DNA from: Salinivirgaceae bacterium
GTDB taxonomy: Bacteria; Bacteroidota; Bacteroidia; Bacteroidales; SZUA-534
DNA length: 64,000 nucleotides
NCBI GenBank assembly: GCA_017474765.1
Contig: JAFVGW010000040.1
Coordinates: 124,001-188,000, forward strand
Direction of reading: 5' to 3'
The notes under the pieces were generated by a model, which searched no databases, was not told the origin of the DNA, and saw only the letters and a program-made list of their open reading frames with translations. A program made the translations under genes and the position numbers. This document shows positions 34,803 to 43,287 of the stretch, in pieces. Each line of letters begins with the position of its first letter. Within the stretch, counting starts at the first letter, position 1.

Positions 34803-37247
34803 ATGCAGATATTAAAATTTGGCGGCTCATCGGTTGCCAATGCCGAACGCATTGAACAACTGGCCAAAATAGTGGGCCGATACGGTAAACAGGATTTGGT
34901 GGTTGTGGTGTCGGCTTTGCAGGGTGTTACCAACCTGCTGGAAAACAGCGCTAAAGCCGCGCTCGAAGGCTCGGAACAGTACACCGAATTCATCGACGAG
35001 ATTCGCCGCCGCCACATTGAGATTATCAACGAACTGGTGGCCGACGACCAAAAAAACGCAATGACCGAATTCATCAAGGACCGCTGCGCAGAGGCCAACA
35101 AGATTTGCCAAAGCATCAAATTTCTGGACGAATGTTCGGACCGCACCCGTGCAAAATTGCTCTCAATGGGCGAGCGTATGTCGTCGACACTCATCAGCGC
35201 GTCGCTTAACAATTTGGGGCTGAAGAACATACTCATCGACTCGCGCAACATTATCATTACCGACAGCAACTATCTGCAAGGCAATGTGGACCACGCCCTG
35301 TCGGAACAGAAAACGCGCAACGAATTCAAAAACTTCAAGGGAATTGCCGTTGTGCCTGGCTTCATCTCGAGCACTCACGACAGCGAGCCGTCAACTCTGG
35401 GCCGCGGCGGTTCGGACTACACGGCCGCTCTGCTGGGCAACTATCTCGACGCGTCGCTCATCGACATCTGGACCGACGTAAGCGGTATGCTGACGGCCGC
35501 ACCGAACATTGTTTCGGCCGCATATCCAATCAAATCAATGAGTTACGAAGAGGCAATGGAACTTTCGTACTTTGGCGCGAAGGTCATCTATCCGCCAACC
35601 ATTCAGCCCGCGCTTGAGAAGAAAATCCCCATCGGCATAAAAAATTCATACGCGCCTGACGACGAGGGCACGCTCATCACCGAGCACCCGAACCACGGCG
35701 ACGCCACGGTTAAGGGCTTCTCGTCAATCGGCAACATATCGCTGGTAACCGTGTCGGGCAGCGGAATGATTGGGGTGCCTGGCGTGGCTATGCGGGCGTT
35801 CAAGGCTCTTTGCGCCGCGAATGTGAACGTGCTGTTCATCACGCAGTCGTCGAGCGAGCACACCATCTGCATCGGCATCTACACAACCGACGCCGAGGCG
35901 GCCTGCAGCCAACTCAACGAGGAATTCTCGATTGAGATTGAGCGCAAGATTGTGCACACCATCGAGTCGGAAGACGGCCTGGCAATCATTGCCGTGGTGG
36001 GCGACAAAATGCGCGAGCAGGTGGGCATCGCTGGCAAGGCTTTCCGCCTGCTGGGCGAGAACGGCATCAACATCCGAGCCATCGCGCAAGGCGCAACCGA
36101 GCGCAACATATCGATTGTTATCAAAGAAAAAGAGGTGGCAAAGGCGCTGAACGCACTGCACGACGGCTTCTTCCTGTCGAAATACAAACGCGTGCACCTG
36201 TTTATGGTGGGCGTGGGCACGGTGGGCGGCACAATGCTCGACCAACTGCGCGACCAAACCGATTTCTTGAAAAATGAGTACGGAATCGATATCCGCGTGG
36301 TGGGAATTTCGAACTCTAAACGAATGATTTTCAACCGCAAAGGCATCGACCTGACGAACTGGCGCGACCTTCTGGCCAACGCCGACGAAGCGGCCAATCT
36401 GCCTGCGTTCATCGAGAACATCAAAACGCTGAACCTGCGCAACAGCATCTTCATCGACAACACGGCATCGCACGAACTGCCGAAAATGTACAGCCGCGTG
36501 GCGCAACTGAGCATTCCAATTGTGGCGTCGAACAAGATTATGGCGTCGTCGCCGCTTGATACTTATCTGAATTTCAAGAAGGAAGTGAAGGCCTACGGCG
36601 TGAAATTCCTGCACGAGACCAACGTGGCAGCGGGTTTGCCCGTGCTGAAGACCATCGAGGACCTTGTGGCTTCGGGAGACAAAATCATCAAAATTCAGGC
36701 CGTGCTTTCGGGCAGTCTGAACTACATTTTCAACACCATCAGTAGCGACGTGCCGTTCTCGCAGGCCGTTGTTCAGGCGCGTGAGAAGGGCCTGACCGAA
36801 CCCGACCCCGCCATCGATTTGAGCGGTCTCGACGTTCGCCGCAAGATTCTGATTCTGGCGCGCGTGGGCGGAAATATGCTCGAACTTGACGACGTGCTGA
36901 AGAACGATATCATTCCTGAAAACGAATTGAAAGCCAATAACTTCGACGAACTTCTGGCCAACCTGAAGAAGAACGACGCGAAGATTGAAGCCATCCGCGC
37001 CGAATCGGCCGCCGCGGGCAAGAAACTGCGCTATGTGGCTGAGTTTGACAACGGTAAGGCCGTGACGGGCCTGCAGAGCGTTGACGCGAGCCACCCCGCC
37101 TACAACCTTGACGGAATGGACAACATCATTCTGCTCTACACCCGCCGCTACCACGACCAACCGCTCGTGATTAAGGGCGCTGGCGCTGGTCCTGGCGTGA
37201 CGGCTTCGGGCGTGTTTGCGGATATGATGAGGCTGGCAAATATGTAG
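34803..37247 (+). CDS. thrA: Bifunctional aspartokinase / homoserine dehydrogenase
   Basis: An 814-residue fusion. The aspartokinase half begins MQILKFGGSSVANAERI and includes two ACT-type regulatory segments (about 310-455; LVTVSGSGMIGVPGVAMRAF, AIIAVVGDKMREQVGIAGKAF). The homoserine dehydrogenase half begins near residue 463 with LFMVGVGTVGGTMLDQL (Rossmann) and contains KFLHETNVAAGLPVLKTI and VLSGSLNYIFNTI. It catalyses the first and third steps from aspartate to threonine and methionine. Length is that of E. coli ThrA. It is followed by thrC in one operon, and thrB is not in the window. The Thr-rich leader upstream implies threonine control. Confidence 0.96.
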   Translation: MQILKFGGSSVANAERIEQLAKIVGRYGKQDLVVVVSALQGVTNLLENSAKAALEGSEQYTEFIDEIRRRHIEIINELVADDQKNAMTEFIKDRCAEANKICQSIKFLDECSDRTRAKLLSMGERMSSTLISASLNNLGLKNILIDSRNIIITDSNYLQGNVDHALSEQKTRNEFKNFKGIAVVPGFISSTHDSEPSTLGRGGSDYTAALLGNYLDASLIDIWTDVSGMLTAAPNIVSAAYPIKSMSYEEAMELSYFGAKVIYPPTIQPALEKKIPIGIKNSYAPDDEGTLITEHPNHGDATVKGFSSIGNISLVTVSGSGMIGVPGVAMRAFKALCAANVNVLFITQSSSEHTICIGIYTTDAEAACSQLNEEFSIEIERKIVHTIESEDGLAIIAVVGDKMREQVGIAGKAFRLLGENGINIRAIAQGATERNISIVIKEKEVAKALNALHDGFFLSKYKRVHLFMVGVGTVGGTMLDQLRDQTDFLKNEYGIDIRVVGISNSKRMIFNRKGIDLTNWRDLLANADEAANLPAFIENIKTLNLRNSIFIDNTASHELPKMYSRVAQLSIPIVASNKIMASSPLDTYLNFKKEVKAYGVKFLHETNVAAGLPVLKTIEDLVASGDKIIKIQAVLSGSLNYIFNTISSDVPFSQAVVQAREKGLTEPDPAIDLSGLDVRRKILILARVGGNMLELDDVLKNDIIPENELKANNFDELLANLKKNDAKIEAIRAESAAAGKKLRYVAEFDNGKAVTGLQSVDASHPAYNLDGMDNIILLYTRRYHDQPLVIKGAGAGPGVTASGVFADMMRLANM

Positions 37248-37250
37248 CGG

Positions 37251-37285
37251 TTTTCGCACAGATAACACAGATAACACAGATTATT
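37251..37285 (+). repeat. Dispersed 35-nt intergenic repeat, copy 2
   Basis: Matches 3040-3074 at 32 of 35 positions. It lies between thrA and thrC, so it is transcribed within the operon. It contains tandem ATAACACAG units. Confidence 0.8.
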
Positions 37286-37298
37286 AAACTGATATTCA

Positions 37299-38588
37299 AT
37301 GATATTCTACAGTACAAACGATAAAACGAACACGGCTGATTTAAAGACAGCGGTTCTTAAAGGATTGGCTTCGGACAAAGGCCTTTATATGCCCGAATCG
37401 ATTCCTGTTTTGCCGAAAACGTTCTGGGACAACATTCCTGGCAAGACAATGGGCGAGATTGGTTTTGAGTTGCTCAAGCCGTATTTCTGCCCTGATATTC
37501 CTGAAGATACGTTCCGCGAAATGGTTGACGACGCGTTCAACTTCCCCGTGCCCGTAGTCAAAATCACCGAGAACATCAGCACTGCCGAACTGTTCCACGG
37601 TCCGACGCTGGCGTTCAAAGACGTGGGCGCACGCTTTTTGGCACGCGTAATGTCGTATTTTGCAAGCAATCAAGGTGATATAAATGTTCTTGTTGCCACT
37701 TCGGGCGACACGGGCAGCGCCGTGGCCAACGGATTTTTGGGCGTGAAGGGTGTGAAGGTGCACGTTCTCTACCCGTCGGGACTGGTGAGCCGCCTGCAAG
37801 AGTTGCAGTTCACCACTCTTGGACAGAATGTTACGGCCTACGAAGTGAGCGGCGTGTTCGACGACTGCCAACGTATGGTGAAAGAGTGCTTTATGGATAA
37901 AGAGTTGAACCAAAAGCGGATACTGACGTCGGCCAACTCAATCAACCTGGCGCGGTTCCTGCCGCAGAGCGTCTACTACGCCTACGCGCTGTCGCAGATT
38001 CCGCAAGAGCGCTGGAAAGACGTGGTAATGACCGTTCCGAGCGGCAACTTTGGCAATATCACCGCAGGACTGGTGGCCTGGCGAATGGGAATGCCCGTCA
38101 AGCGGTTCATTGCCGCCATCAACGCCAACCGCGTGTTTGCCGATTACCTGCAGACGGGCGTTTACAAACCGCAGAAATCGATTGCCACCATTGCCAACGC
38201 AATGGACGTGGGCGACCCGAGCAACTTTGCGCGCGTGATTGAACTGTTCGGCAAGTCGGTTGACAATGTCCGCGCCGAAATCAGCAGTTACAGTTACACC
38301 GACGAGCAGATTGGCGCCACAATGGCCGAAGTGCTGAAAGCAACAGGCTACGAACTCGACCCGCACGGCGCTGTGGGTTATTCCGCTTTACGCGACCACC
38401 TGAATGCTGGCGAACTTGGCCTGTTCCTTGAGACGGCCCATCCCGCCAAGTTTATCGACACGGTTGAGAAATACACTGGCAAGCGCGTCGAGATTCCCGC
38501 ACGTCTGCAGAAATTTGCCGAAGGCACCAAACAGACGGTGAAGATTAAAGCGGATTATACTGAATTGAAAAACAGACTTTTACAATAA
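37299..38588 (+). CDS. thrC: Threonine synthase
   Basis: A 429-residue PLP enzyme converting O-phosphohomoserine to threonine. It begins with the family's MIFYSTNDKT N-terminus. The PLP lysine is in GPTLAFKDVGARFLARVM, followed by ATSGDTGSAVANGF. The phosphate loop is VPSGNFGNITAGL. Length is normal for the E. coli-type group. It lies 51 bases after thrA across the dispersed repeat, and 6 bases before the next gene. It is the conventional threonine synthase, in contrast to the paralogue at 775-2106. Confidence 0.95.
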   Translation: MIFYSTNDKTNTADLKTAVLKGLASDKGLYMPESIPVLPKTFWDNIPGKTMGEIGFELLKPYFCPDIPEDTFREMVDDAFNFPVPVVKITENISTAELFHGPTLAFKDVGARFLARVMSYFASNQGDINVLVATSGDTGSAVANGFLGVKGVKVHVLYPSGLVSRLQELQFTTLGQNVTAYEVSGVFDDCQRMVKECFMDKELNQKRILTSANSINLARFLPQSVYYAYALSQIPQERWKDVVMTVPSGNFGNITAGLVAWRMGMPVKRFIAAINANRVFADYLQTGVYKPQKSIATIANAMDVGDPSNFARVIELFGKSVDNVRAEISSYSYTDEQIGATMAEVLKATGYELDPHGAVGYSALRDHLNAGELGLFLETAHPAKFIDTVEKYTGKRVEIPARLQKFAEGTKQTVKIKADYTELKNRLLQ

Positions 38589-38594
38589 TTTGCT

Positions 38595-39110
38595 ATGATT
38601 GCCGAAATTCTGAAATACACACTGCCTGCGCTGTTTGTTTTTTTGGCCACCTATCTTGTTATGAGCAAAATGGTTAAAAGCGAGCAACTGCGTCTGAAAG
38701 CCGAAAACGTGCTCAACAACCAGAAATTCATCACCCCCATCCGCCTGCAGGCCTACGAGCGTATGGTGCTGCTAATGGAACGCATATCGCCGCAATCGCT
38801 CATAATGCGCACGCAGCGGCAGAATATCACAAATCAGGAACTGCAATCGGCTCTGCTGAAGACCATACGCTCTGAATTTGAGCACAATATGGCGCACCAA
38901 CTCTACATCAGCGACAAGGCGTGGGAAATGGTTAGAATGGCCAAAGAAGACTGCATCAAGTTTATCAACCAAACGGCTCTGCAAACAAAACCCGACGGCA
39001 ACTCGCTGCAACTCTGCAAGTTGATTTTAGAGAACACAATGGACCGCGAACTCGACCCAACAACAAAGGCCATCGGCTATCTGAAGGAAGAAATCAGGAC
39101 GCTGTTTTAA
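38595..39110 (+). CDS. Conserved Bacteroidota protein with N-terminal membrane helix
   Basis: A 171-residue protein with one N-terminal hydrophobic helix (LKYTLPALFVFLATYLVM) and a soluble, mostly helical body (RLQAYERMVLLMERISPQSL, HNMAHQLYISDKAWEMVRMAKED). It resembles an uncharacterised family common in Bacteroidota (DUF7935-like, uncertain). It starts 6 bases after thrC and ends just before the operon terminator at 39140, so it is probably the third gene of the threonine operon. No catalytic motif is visible, and a link to threonine metabolism is not supported by sequence. Confidence 0.8.
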   Translation: MIAEILKYTLPALFVFLATYLVMSKMVKSEQLRLKAENVLNNQKFITPIRLQAYERMVLLMERISPQSLIMRTQRQNITNQELQSALLKTIRSEFEHNMAHQLYISDKAWEMVRMAKEDCIKFINQTALQTKPDGNSLQLCKLILENTMDRELDPTTKAIGYLKEEIRTLF

Positions 39111-39139
39111 TGTAACAATCCTGCTATTGCTTCGTCATT

Positions 39140-39176
39140 AAACTGATGGTTGCACTTAAGCCGCCATCAGTTTTTT
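39140..39176 (+). terminator. Intrinsic terminator of the threonine operon
   Basis: AAACTGATGG (39140-39149) pairs with CCATCAGTTT (39164-39173) across a 14-base loop and continues as TTTTTT. Confidence 0.92.
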
Positions 39177-39185
39177 ATTTTTGAT

Positions 39186-40211
39186 ATGAACGAATCTACA
39201 TCCGCCAAACGGTGCTATTACCTTGATAATCTGAAAGTACTGCTCACTTTTTTAGTGATAGCGCACCACGCTGCAATGCCGTTTGTTGAAGGCGAAAATT
39301 GGGCCTACCAGACATCGAACACTGCTGAATATATGCCGTTTATGTGGCACTTTTTGAGCACCAACGCTTCGTTTTTCATGGGATTGTTCTTCCTGATTTC
39401 GGGCTATTTTGTGCCAAAAAGTTTCGACCGACAGGGGTTTTGGCAGTTTATCGGGAAAAAAGTACTGCGGCTCATTGTACCAGTGGCGGCCGTTACGATA
39501 CTGCTCACATCGCTTGGCGGGCAACTTGAAGCGGGGCACACCTGGTTTCTCGAGAGCCTTTTCCTGTTCTGCCTTTGCTACGCGCTGATTCGTCTTGCGG
39601 CAAAGGACAAAACCGTGAAAGAATTCGATATTTCAATTGCAACTCTTTTATTGACAGCCGTTTTAATGGGCGTTGGAAGTTATTTTATCCGCAAAGTCAG
39701 TCCGCAGAACAACTGGATTGCATGGGGCGCATTCAAGTTTGAACCCGCTCATTATCTGCAATATATAATGATGTTTGCTTTTGGTGTTATTGCTGGACAC
39801 AGCAACAGTTTCGAGAAAATCACACAAAAAAACGGCCTTGCGGCATTGATTATCGGATTGGCACTCTGCGCAGGCAACTATCTGCGCGCTGGCGGGGCTT
39901 GGGACGGCTTCGTATGGCGCTGGTTCGGCATCTACGAATCGTTCCTTTGCGTTTTCCTTTGCATTGGCCTTGTGTGGCTCTTTGGCAAATTCTGCAACTG
40001 GAAAAGCGGCTTCTGGAAATGGTGCTCGGCACAAGCATTCGGTGCGTACGTTGTTCACTTGCCTTTACTGCTCATTATCGAATTCGCCCTGGACAAAGTC
40101 TGGGTTGGCGCATTCGGCAAATTCGCGCTGGTGACGGCCCTGGCCATCGCCGTATCTTTTGGCCTGACGTGGCTGTTAAGGTTGATTCCTGGGGTTAAGA
40201 AGGTGTTGTAA
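39186..40211 (+). CDS. Acyltransferase-3 family membrane protein
   Basis: A 341-residue polytopic protein with about ten hydrophobic helices. It opens with the acyltransferase-3 signature (CYYLDNLKVLLTFLVIAHHAAMPF), whose HH pair is catalytic in the family, followed by FFMGLFFLISGYFVPKSF. Such enzymes O-acylate surface polysaccharides, lipids or peptidoglycan; the acceptor here is unknown. The start at 39186 is chosen over a TTG at 39150 that lies inside the upstream terminator. A -7-like box (TATTTTTG, 39176-39183) ends 2 bases before this ATG, so transcripts may be leaderless. The gene appears to be a single unit. Confidence 0.85.
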   Translation: MNESTSAKRCYYLDNLKVLLTFLVIAHHAAMPFVEGENWAYQTSNTAEYMPFMWHFLSTNASFFMGLFFLISGYFVPKSFDRQGFWQFIGKKVLRLIVPVAAVTILLTSLGGQLEAGHTWFLESLFLFCLCYALIRLAAKDKTVKEFDISIATLLLTAVLMGVGSYFIRKVSPQNNWIAWGAFKFEPAHYLQYIMMFAFGVIAGHSNSFEKITQKNGLAALIIGLALCAGNYLRAGGAWDGFVWRWFGIYESFLCVFLCIGLVWLFGKFCNWKSGFWKWCSAQAFGAYVVHLPLLLIIEFALDKVWVGAFGKFALVTALAIAVSFGLTWLLRLIPGVKKVL

Positions 40212-40238
40212 AGTCCAACACAATCAATCGAAAAAAAC

Positions 40239-40288
40239 ATCGGGCAAACCGTCGGGCAAACCGAAAAAAGTCTATCTTTGCGCCCGAT
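40239..40288 (+). promoter_or_regulatory. Overlapping hairpin and -7 box before rpsP
   Basis: ATCGGGC (40239-40245) pairs with GCCCGAT (40282-40288), which is followed by TTTTT and could terminate the upstream gene. The loop holds two copies of CGGGCAAACCG and the -7 box TATCTTTG (40273-40280) for rpsP at 40315. Confidence 0.55.
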
Positions 40289-40314
40289 TTTTAAACATTT
40301 AATAACAATAAATT

Positions 40315-40887
40315 ATGTCTGTAAGAATTCGCTTGACACGACAGGGTAGAAAGGCATCCGCCTACTATCACATTGTCGCTGCCGATAGCAGGGCACCACG
40401 TGATGGTAAGTTCATTGAGAGATTGGGTAGTTACAATCCTAACACAAATCCTGCTACTATTGAACTTAACTTCGAACGGGCTCTTTATTGGTTACAATCA
40501 GGTGCTCAGCCATCTGACACCGCAAAATCACTCCTTTCGAAACAGGGCGTTCTGATGAAGAAACACCTGCTCGATGGCGTTAAGAAAGGCGCATTTGACG
40601 AAGCTGCCGCTGAGGCTAAATTCGAAAAATGGGTTGCCGAGAAGAAATCGAAACTTCAAGCCGCAAAAGACAAAATCAAGGCTGACGCAAACACTGCGAA
40701 GAAAGACCGTCTTGAGGCAGAACGCAAAGTGAACGCCGCTAAAGCAGAGGCTCTTGCCAAGAAGCAAGCCGAGGCTAAAGCAGCAGCCGAAGCAGCCGCC
40801 AAAGAGGCTGAAGCAGCCGCCGCTGAAGCAGAAGCACCTGCTGAAGAGGCTGCAGCAGAAGCTACTGAAGCACCTGCAGCAGAGTAA
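40315..40887 (+). CDS. rpsP: 30S ribosomal protein S16 with long Ala/Glu-rich C-terminal tail
   Basis: A 190-residue S16. The core fold is in the first 80 or so residues ([40 protein letters not shown] is split here only as a description: [37 protein letters not shown]). The remaining 110 residues are a Lys/Ala/Glu-rich helical extension ([20 protein letters not shown]). E. coli S16 has only the core; extended forms are usual in Bacteroidota. S16 assembles early into the small ribosomal subunit body. It is the first gene of an operon with rimM, 7 bases on, which is the classic order. Codon use fits high expression. Confidence 0.96.
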   Translation: MSVRIRLTRQGRKASAYYHIVAADSRAPRDGKFIERLGSYNPNTNPATIELNFERALYWLQSGAQPSDTAKSLLSKQGVLMKKHLLDGVKKGAFDEAAAEAKFEKWVAEKKSKLQAAKDKIKADANTAKKDRLEAERKVNAAKAEALAKKQAEAKAAAEAAAKEAEAAAAEAEAPAEEAAAEATEAPAAE

Positions 40888-40894
40888 TCTGACG

Positions 40895-41410
40895 ATGGAC
40901 GCGTTGGATTTTGTTGAGGTAGGCAAAATTGTCAAAACACATGGTGTGAATGGCGAAATAATTGTCGAACTCGACAATCCCGCAATACTTGAAGACACAA
41001 CCGAACCCGTGGTCCTTGAAATAGAAGGACTGCGGGTTCCTTTTTTCATTGAGCAGGCCAAAGCTGTGAGCGCTCAACGCGCCCGCGTGCAATTTGACTG
41101 CACCCACACCGAGCAACGCGCCAAATCACTTGTAGGCTGCCGAGTGTTTGTCTCGCCCGACCTTTTGGACAGCGCTGACGATGAATTCGCATCGCCCACG
41201 GCAATTGTGGGTTTCAGCGTTATTGACAAACGGCATGGCGATATCGGCGCAATTCAATCGATTGACAACCTGAATGTTAATCCGATTATGGTTGTCGGCG
41301 AAAAACAAACGCTCATCCCCTTCCATCCCGAATTTGTGACAAAAATCGATTTCCGCAAACGCCAGGTTCACGTGTCGCTGCCTGATGGATTGTTGGATTT
41401 GAATGGATAA
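40895..41410 (+). CDS. rimM: Ribosome maturation factor RimM
   Basis: A 171-residue RimM, needed for late maturation of the 30S head. The N-terminal RimM domain begins FVEVGKIVKTHGVNGEIIVE, and the PRC-barrel part includes IVGFSVIDKRHGDIGAIQSI and the closing IPFHPEFVTKIDFRKRQVHV. The reading frame remains open back to 40754 inside rpsP, but the true start is the ATG at 40895, 7 bases after the S16 stop. The rpsP-rimM pair is transcribed from the promoter at 40273. Confidence 0.95.
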   Translation: MDALDFVEVGKIVKTHGVNGEIIVELDNPAILEDTTEPVVLEIEGLRVPFFIEQAKAVSAQRARVQFDCTHTEQRAKSLVGCRVFVSPDLLDSADDEFASPTAIVGFSVIDKRHGDIGAIQSIDNLNVNPIMVVGEKQTLIPFHPEFVTKIDFRKRQVHVSLPDGLLDLNG

Positions 41411-41495
41411 AGTGTAAGGTGTAATGAGTAAAGTGTAATGACACTTCGCGCAGACGCCCCCCACTACCAACGCCTAAAACCCAATACCTAAATTT
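41411..41495 (+). repeat. Low-complexity intergenic tract after rimM
   Basis: About 40 bases of GTGTAA and GAGTAAAGTGTAATG units, then an A/C-rich stretch, similar in style to the tracts at 4903 and 27873. It separates convergent rimM and porX. No clear terminator is visible. Confidence 0.5.
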
Positions 41496-43055
41496 CTATT
41501 TCTTTGGTGATAAGGTGATTAGCGGCACCATCATCTCATCCATGCTTATGCCGCCGTGCTGGAAGGTGTTGCGGTAATACTGCACATAATAATTGTAGTT
41601 GTTGGGATAGGCGAAGAAATCGGTATTGGTGGCGAAAATGTATGACGTACTGACATTTATGCGCGGCAGATGGATGGTCTGCGGATTGCGGATTTCGTAC
41701 ACTTCCTTCGGATTGTAGTCGAGATTTTTACCCTGCTTGTAACGCAAATTCGACGACACGTTTTTGTCGCCAATAACCTTGATAGGATTGGTGACACGGA
41801 TGGTGCCGTGGTCGGTGGTCAGGACGATTTTGACGTTTTTTGAAGCCAGAGTTTTCATCAGTTCGAAGAGCGTGCTGTGCTCGAACCACGATTTGGTGAT
41901 GCTGCGGTACGACTTCTCGTCGGCAGCCAACTCACGAATCATCTGCATATCGGTGCGCGAGTGCGACAGCATGTCTACAAAATTGATAATCAGCACTGAA
42001 AGTTGGTTGCGCATTATCTCATTCATATCGTTGGCCAACTTCTGACTCTTTTCGGCATTGTGGATTTTATCGTAGAAAAGCGATGCCTTCACACCCATTC
42101 TATCCATCTGTTTCTGAAGCAATTCGCGTTCAAAATTATTCTTTGCGCCGTCTTCGTCTTCATTCACCCAAAGGTCGGGGTGCAGTTTCTCGATTTCCGA
42201 CGGCATCAGTCCCGCAAACATGGCATTGCGTGCAAACTGCGTGGCTGTCGGCAGTATGCTGAACATAATGTCTTCATCGTCAACATTATAGTAAGGTGCG
42301 ATCATTGGCTCAATGCACTTCCACTGGTCGAAGCGTAGGTTGTCGATGACCACAACAACCACCTGCTCACCATTCGACAAAGCAGGGAAAACCTTGTGCT
42401 TGAATGCGTTAGGCGACAAAATGGGGGCTTCGCTGCTGCGGTCGGCAAACCACGACTCATAGTTGGTTATGATGTAGCGCACAAAACGTTTGTCGGCTTC
42501 GCTTTTTTGCATTTGCAGGATTTGCTCCATGCTTGCGACGCTGTTTTTTTGTAGTTCCAACGTCCAGAAAATCAGTTTTTTATGAATAGTCTTCCAATCG
42601 TCGGCAGACGCAGCGCTGTTAATTTCCACGCCCAAATCGTTGAATTGCGACTGATAGTTCATGGTTGTCTTTTCGCTTACAAGCCGCCGTTGGTCGATTA
42701 TCTTCTTGATTGTCATCAGAATCTGCATTGGATTGACGGGCTTAATCAGATAATCGGCAATCTGCGACCCAATGGCTTCATCCATGATAAACTCTTCTTC
42801 ACTCTTTGTTATCATAATGATTGGTAAAGAGTTACGAATGTGTTTAATTTGTGCCAACGTCTCCAATCCGTTAAGTCCAGGCATATTCTCGTCGAGAAAA
42901 ACCATATCGTACTGGCTGTTGCGAACCATGGCAATGGCATCGGTGCCGTTGTTGATGGTATCAACCTTGTATCCCTTTGATTCCAAGAAAATTATGTGCG
43001 GTTTGAGCAAGTCTATTTCATCGTCAACCCAAAGAATGCTGATTTCCTTCTGCAT
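41496..43055 (-). CDS. porX: PorX-type T9SS regulator (receiver + PglZ domain)
   Basis: A 519-residue protein with an N-terminal response-regulator receiver (ISILWVDDEIDLL; phospho-acceptor D55 in MVFLDENMPG; K105 in YLIKPVNP) and a C-terminal PglZ/alkaline-phosphatase-fold domain (VVVVIDNLRFDQW, LVINFVDMLSHSRTD-like LIINFVDMLSHSRTD, VLTTDHGTIRV). This fusion is the hallmark of PorX, which with the PorY kinase and a sigma factor controls T9SS genes; PglZ of PorX has phosphodiesterase activity on oligonucleotides. The start at 43055 is chosen because the frame upstream (to 43151) is not protein-like. It fits the several T9SS cargo genes in this window. Confidence 0.93.
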   Translation of the reverse strand: MQKEISILWVDDEIDLLKPHIIFLESKGYKVDTINNGTDAIAMVRNSQYDMVFLDENMPGLNGLETLAQIKHIRNSLPIIMITKSEEEFIMDEAIGSQIADYLIKPVNPMQILMTIKKIIDQRRLVSEKTTMNYQSQFNDLGVEINSAASADDWKTIHKKLIFWTLELQKNSVASMEQILQMQKSEADKRFVRYIITNYESWFADRSSEAPILSPNAFKHKVFPALSNGEQVVVVVIDNLRFDQWKCIEPMIAPYYNVDDEDIMFSILPTATQFARNAMFAGLMPSEIEKLHPDLWVNEDEDGAKNNFERELLQKQMDRMGVKASLFYDKIHNAEKSQKLANDMNEIMRNQLSVLIINFVDMLSHSRTDMQMIRELAADEKSYRSITKSWFEHSTLFELMKTLASKNVKIVLTTDHGTIRVTNPIKVIGDKNVSSNLRYKQGKNLDYNPKEVYEIRNPQTIHLPRINVSTSYIFATNTDFFAYPNNYNYYVQYYRNTFQHGGISMDEMMVPLITLSPKK

Positions 43056-43141
43056 GGCAAATGTTTTTATGAGAACGAAAATACATTTTAATTGTTGCAC
43101 GGCAACGGGTGCAGGATGAAAAATTTGGGTAACAAAACCAA

Positions 43142-43172
43142 TTTGCACCAAACCAAATTATTTCTACTTTTG
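43142..43172 (+). promoter_or_regulatory. Consensus promoter of the SRP RNA
   Basis: A -33 TTTG (43142-43145), a 19-base spacer, and the -7 box TACTTTTG (43165-43172). It matches the Bacteroidetes consensus exactly and places the RNA start near 43177. Confidence 0.85.
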
Positions 43173-43176
43173 CCGC

Positions 43177-43273
43177 GGGTAAGTCTTATACGACCAGCTC
43201 CTGCTGAACTCCCCCAGGTCTGGAAGGAAGCAAGGGTAGGCGGTTGTAGCGGTGCGATATAAGTTGCTTACCC
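43177..43273 (+). ncRNA. ffs: Signal recognition particle RNA, small bacterial type
   Basis: About 97 bases. The conserved SRP apical hairpin is present (CCCCCAGGTCTGGAAGGAAG followed by CAAGGGTAGGCGG), with the GGAA tetraloop and the internal loop that bind Ffh. The ends GGGTAAG (43177-43183) and CTTACCC (43267-43273) pair to close the molecule, and TTTTTT follows. It directs membrane-protein synthesis with Ffh and FtsY. The ends are set from pairing and the promoter, so they may be off by a few bases. Confidence 0.93.
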
Positions 43274-43287
43274 TTTTTTATGCGCGA

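Noticed and set aside
35724..37277. 517-codon minus-strand open frame opposite thrA
   Set aside because: thrA is unmistakable on the plus strand and the antisense translation has no family features.
37299..38588. A thrB (homoserine kinase) gene within the threonine operon
   Set aside because: The three genes are thrA, thrC and an unrelated membrane-anchored protein; no GHMP kinase motif is present.
40754..40894. N-terminal extension of rimM into rpsP
   Set aside because: The extension is the alternate frame of the S16 Ala/Glu tail (Lys/Gln/Pro repeats); family N-termini begin at the ATG 40895.
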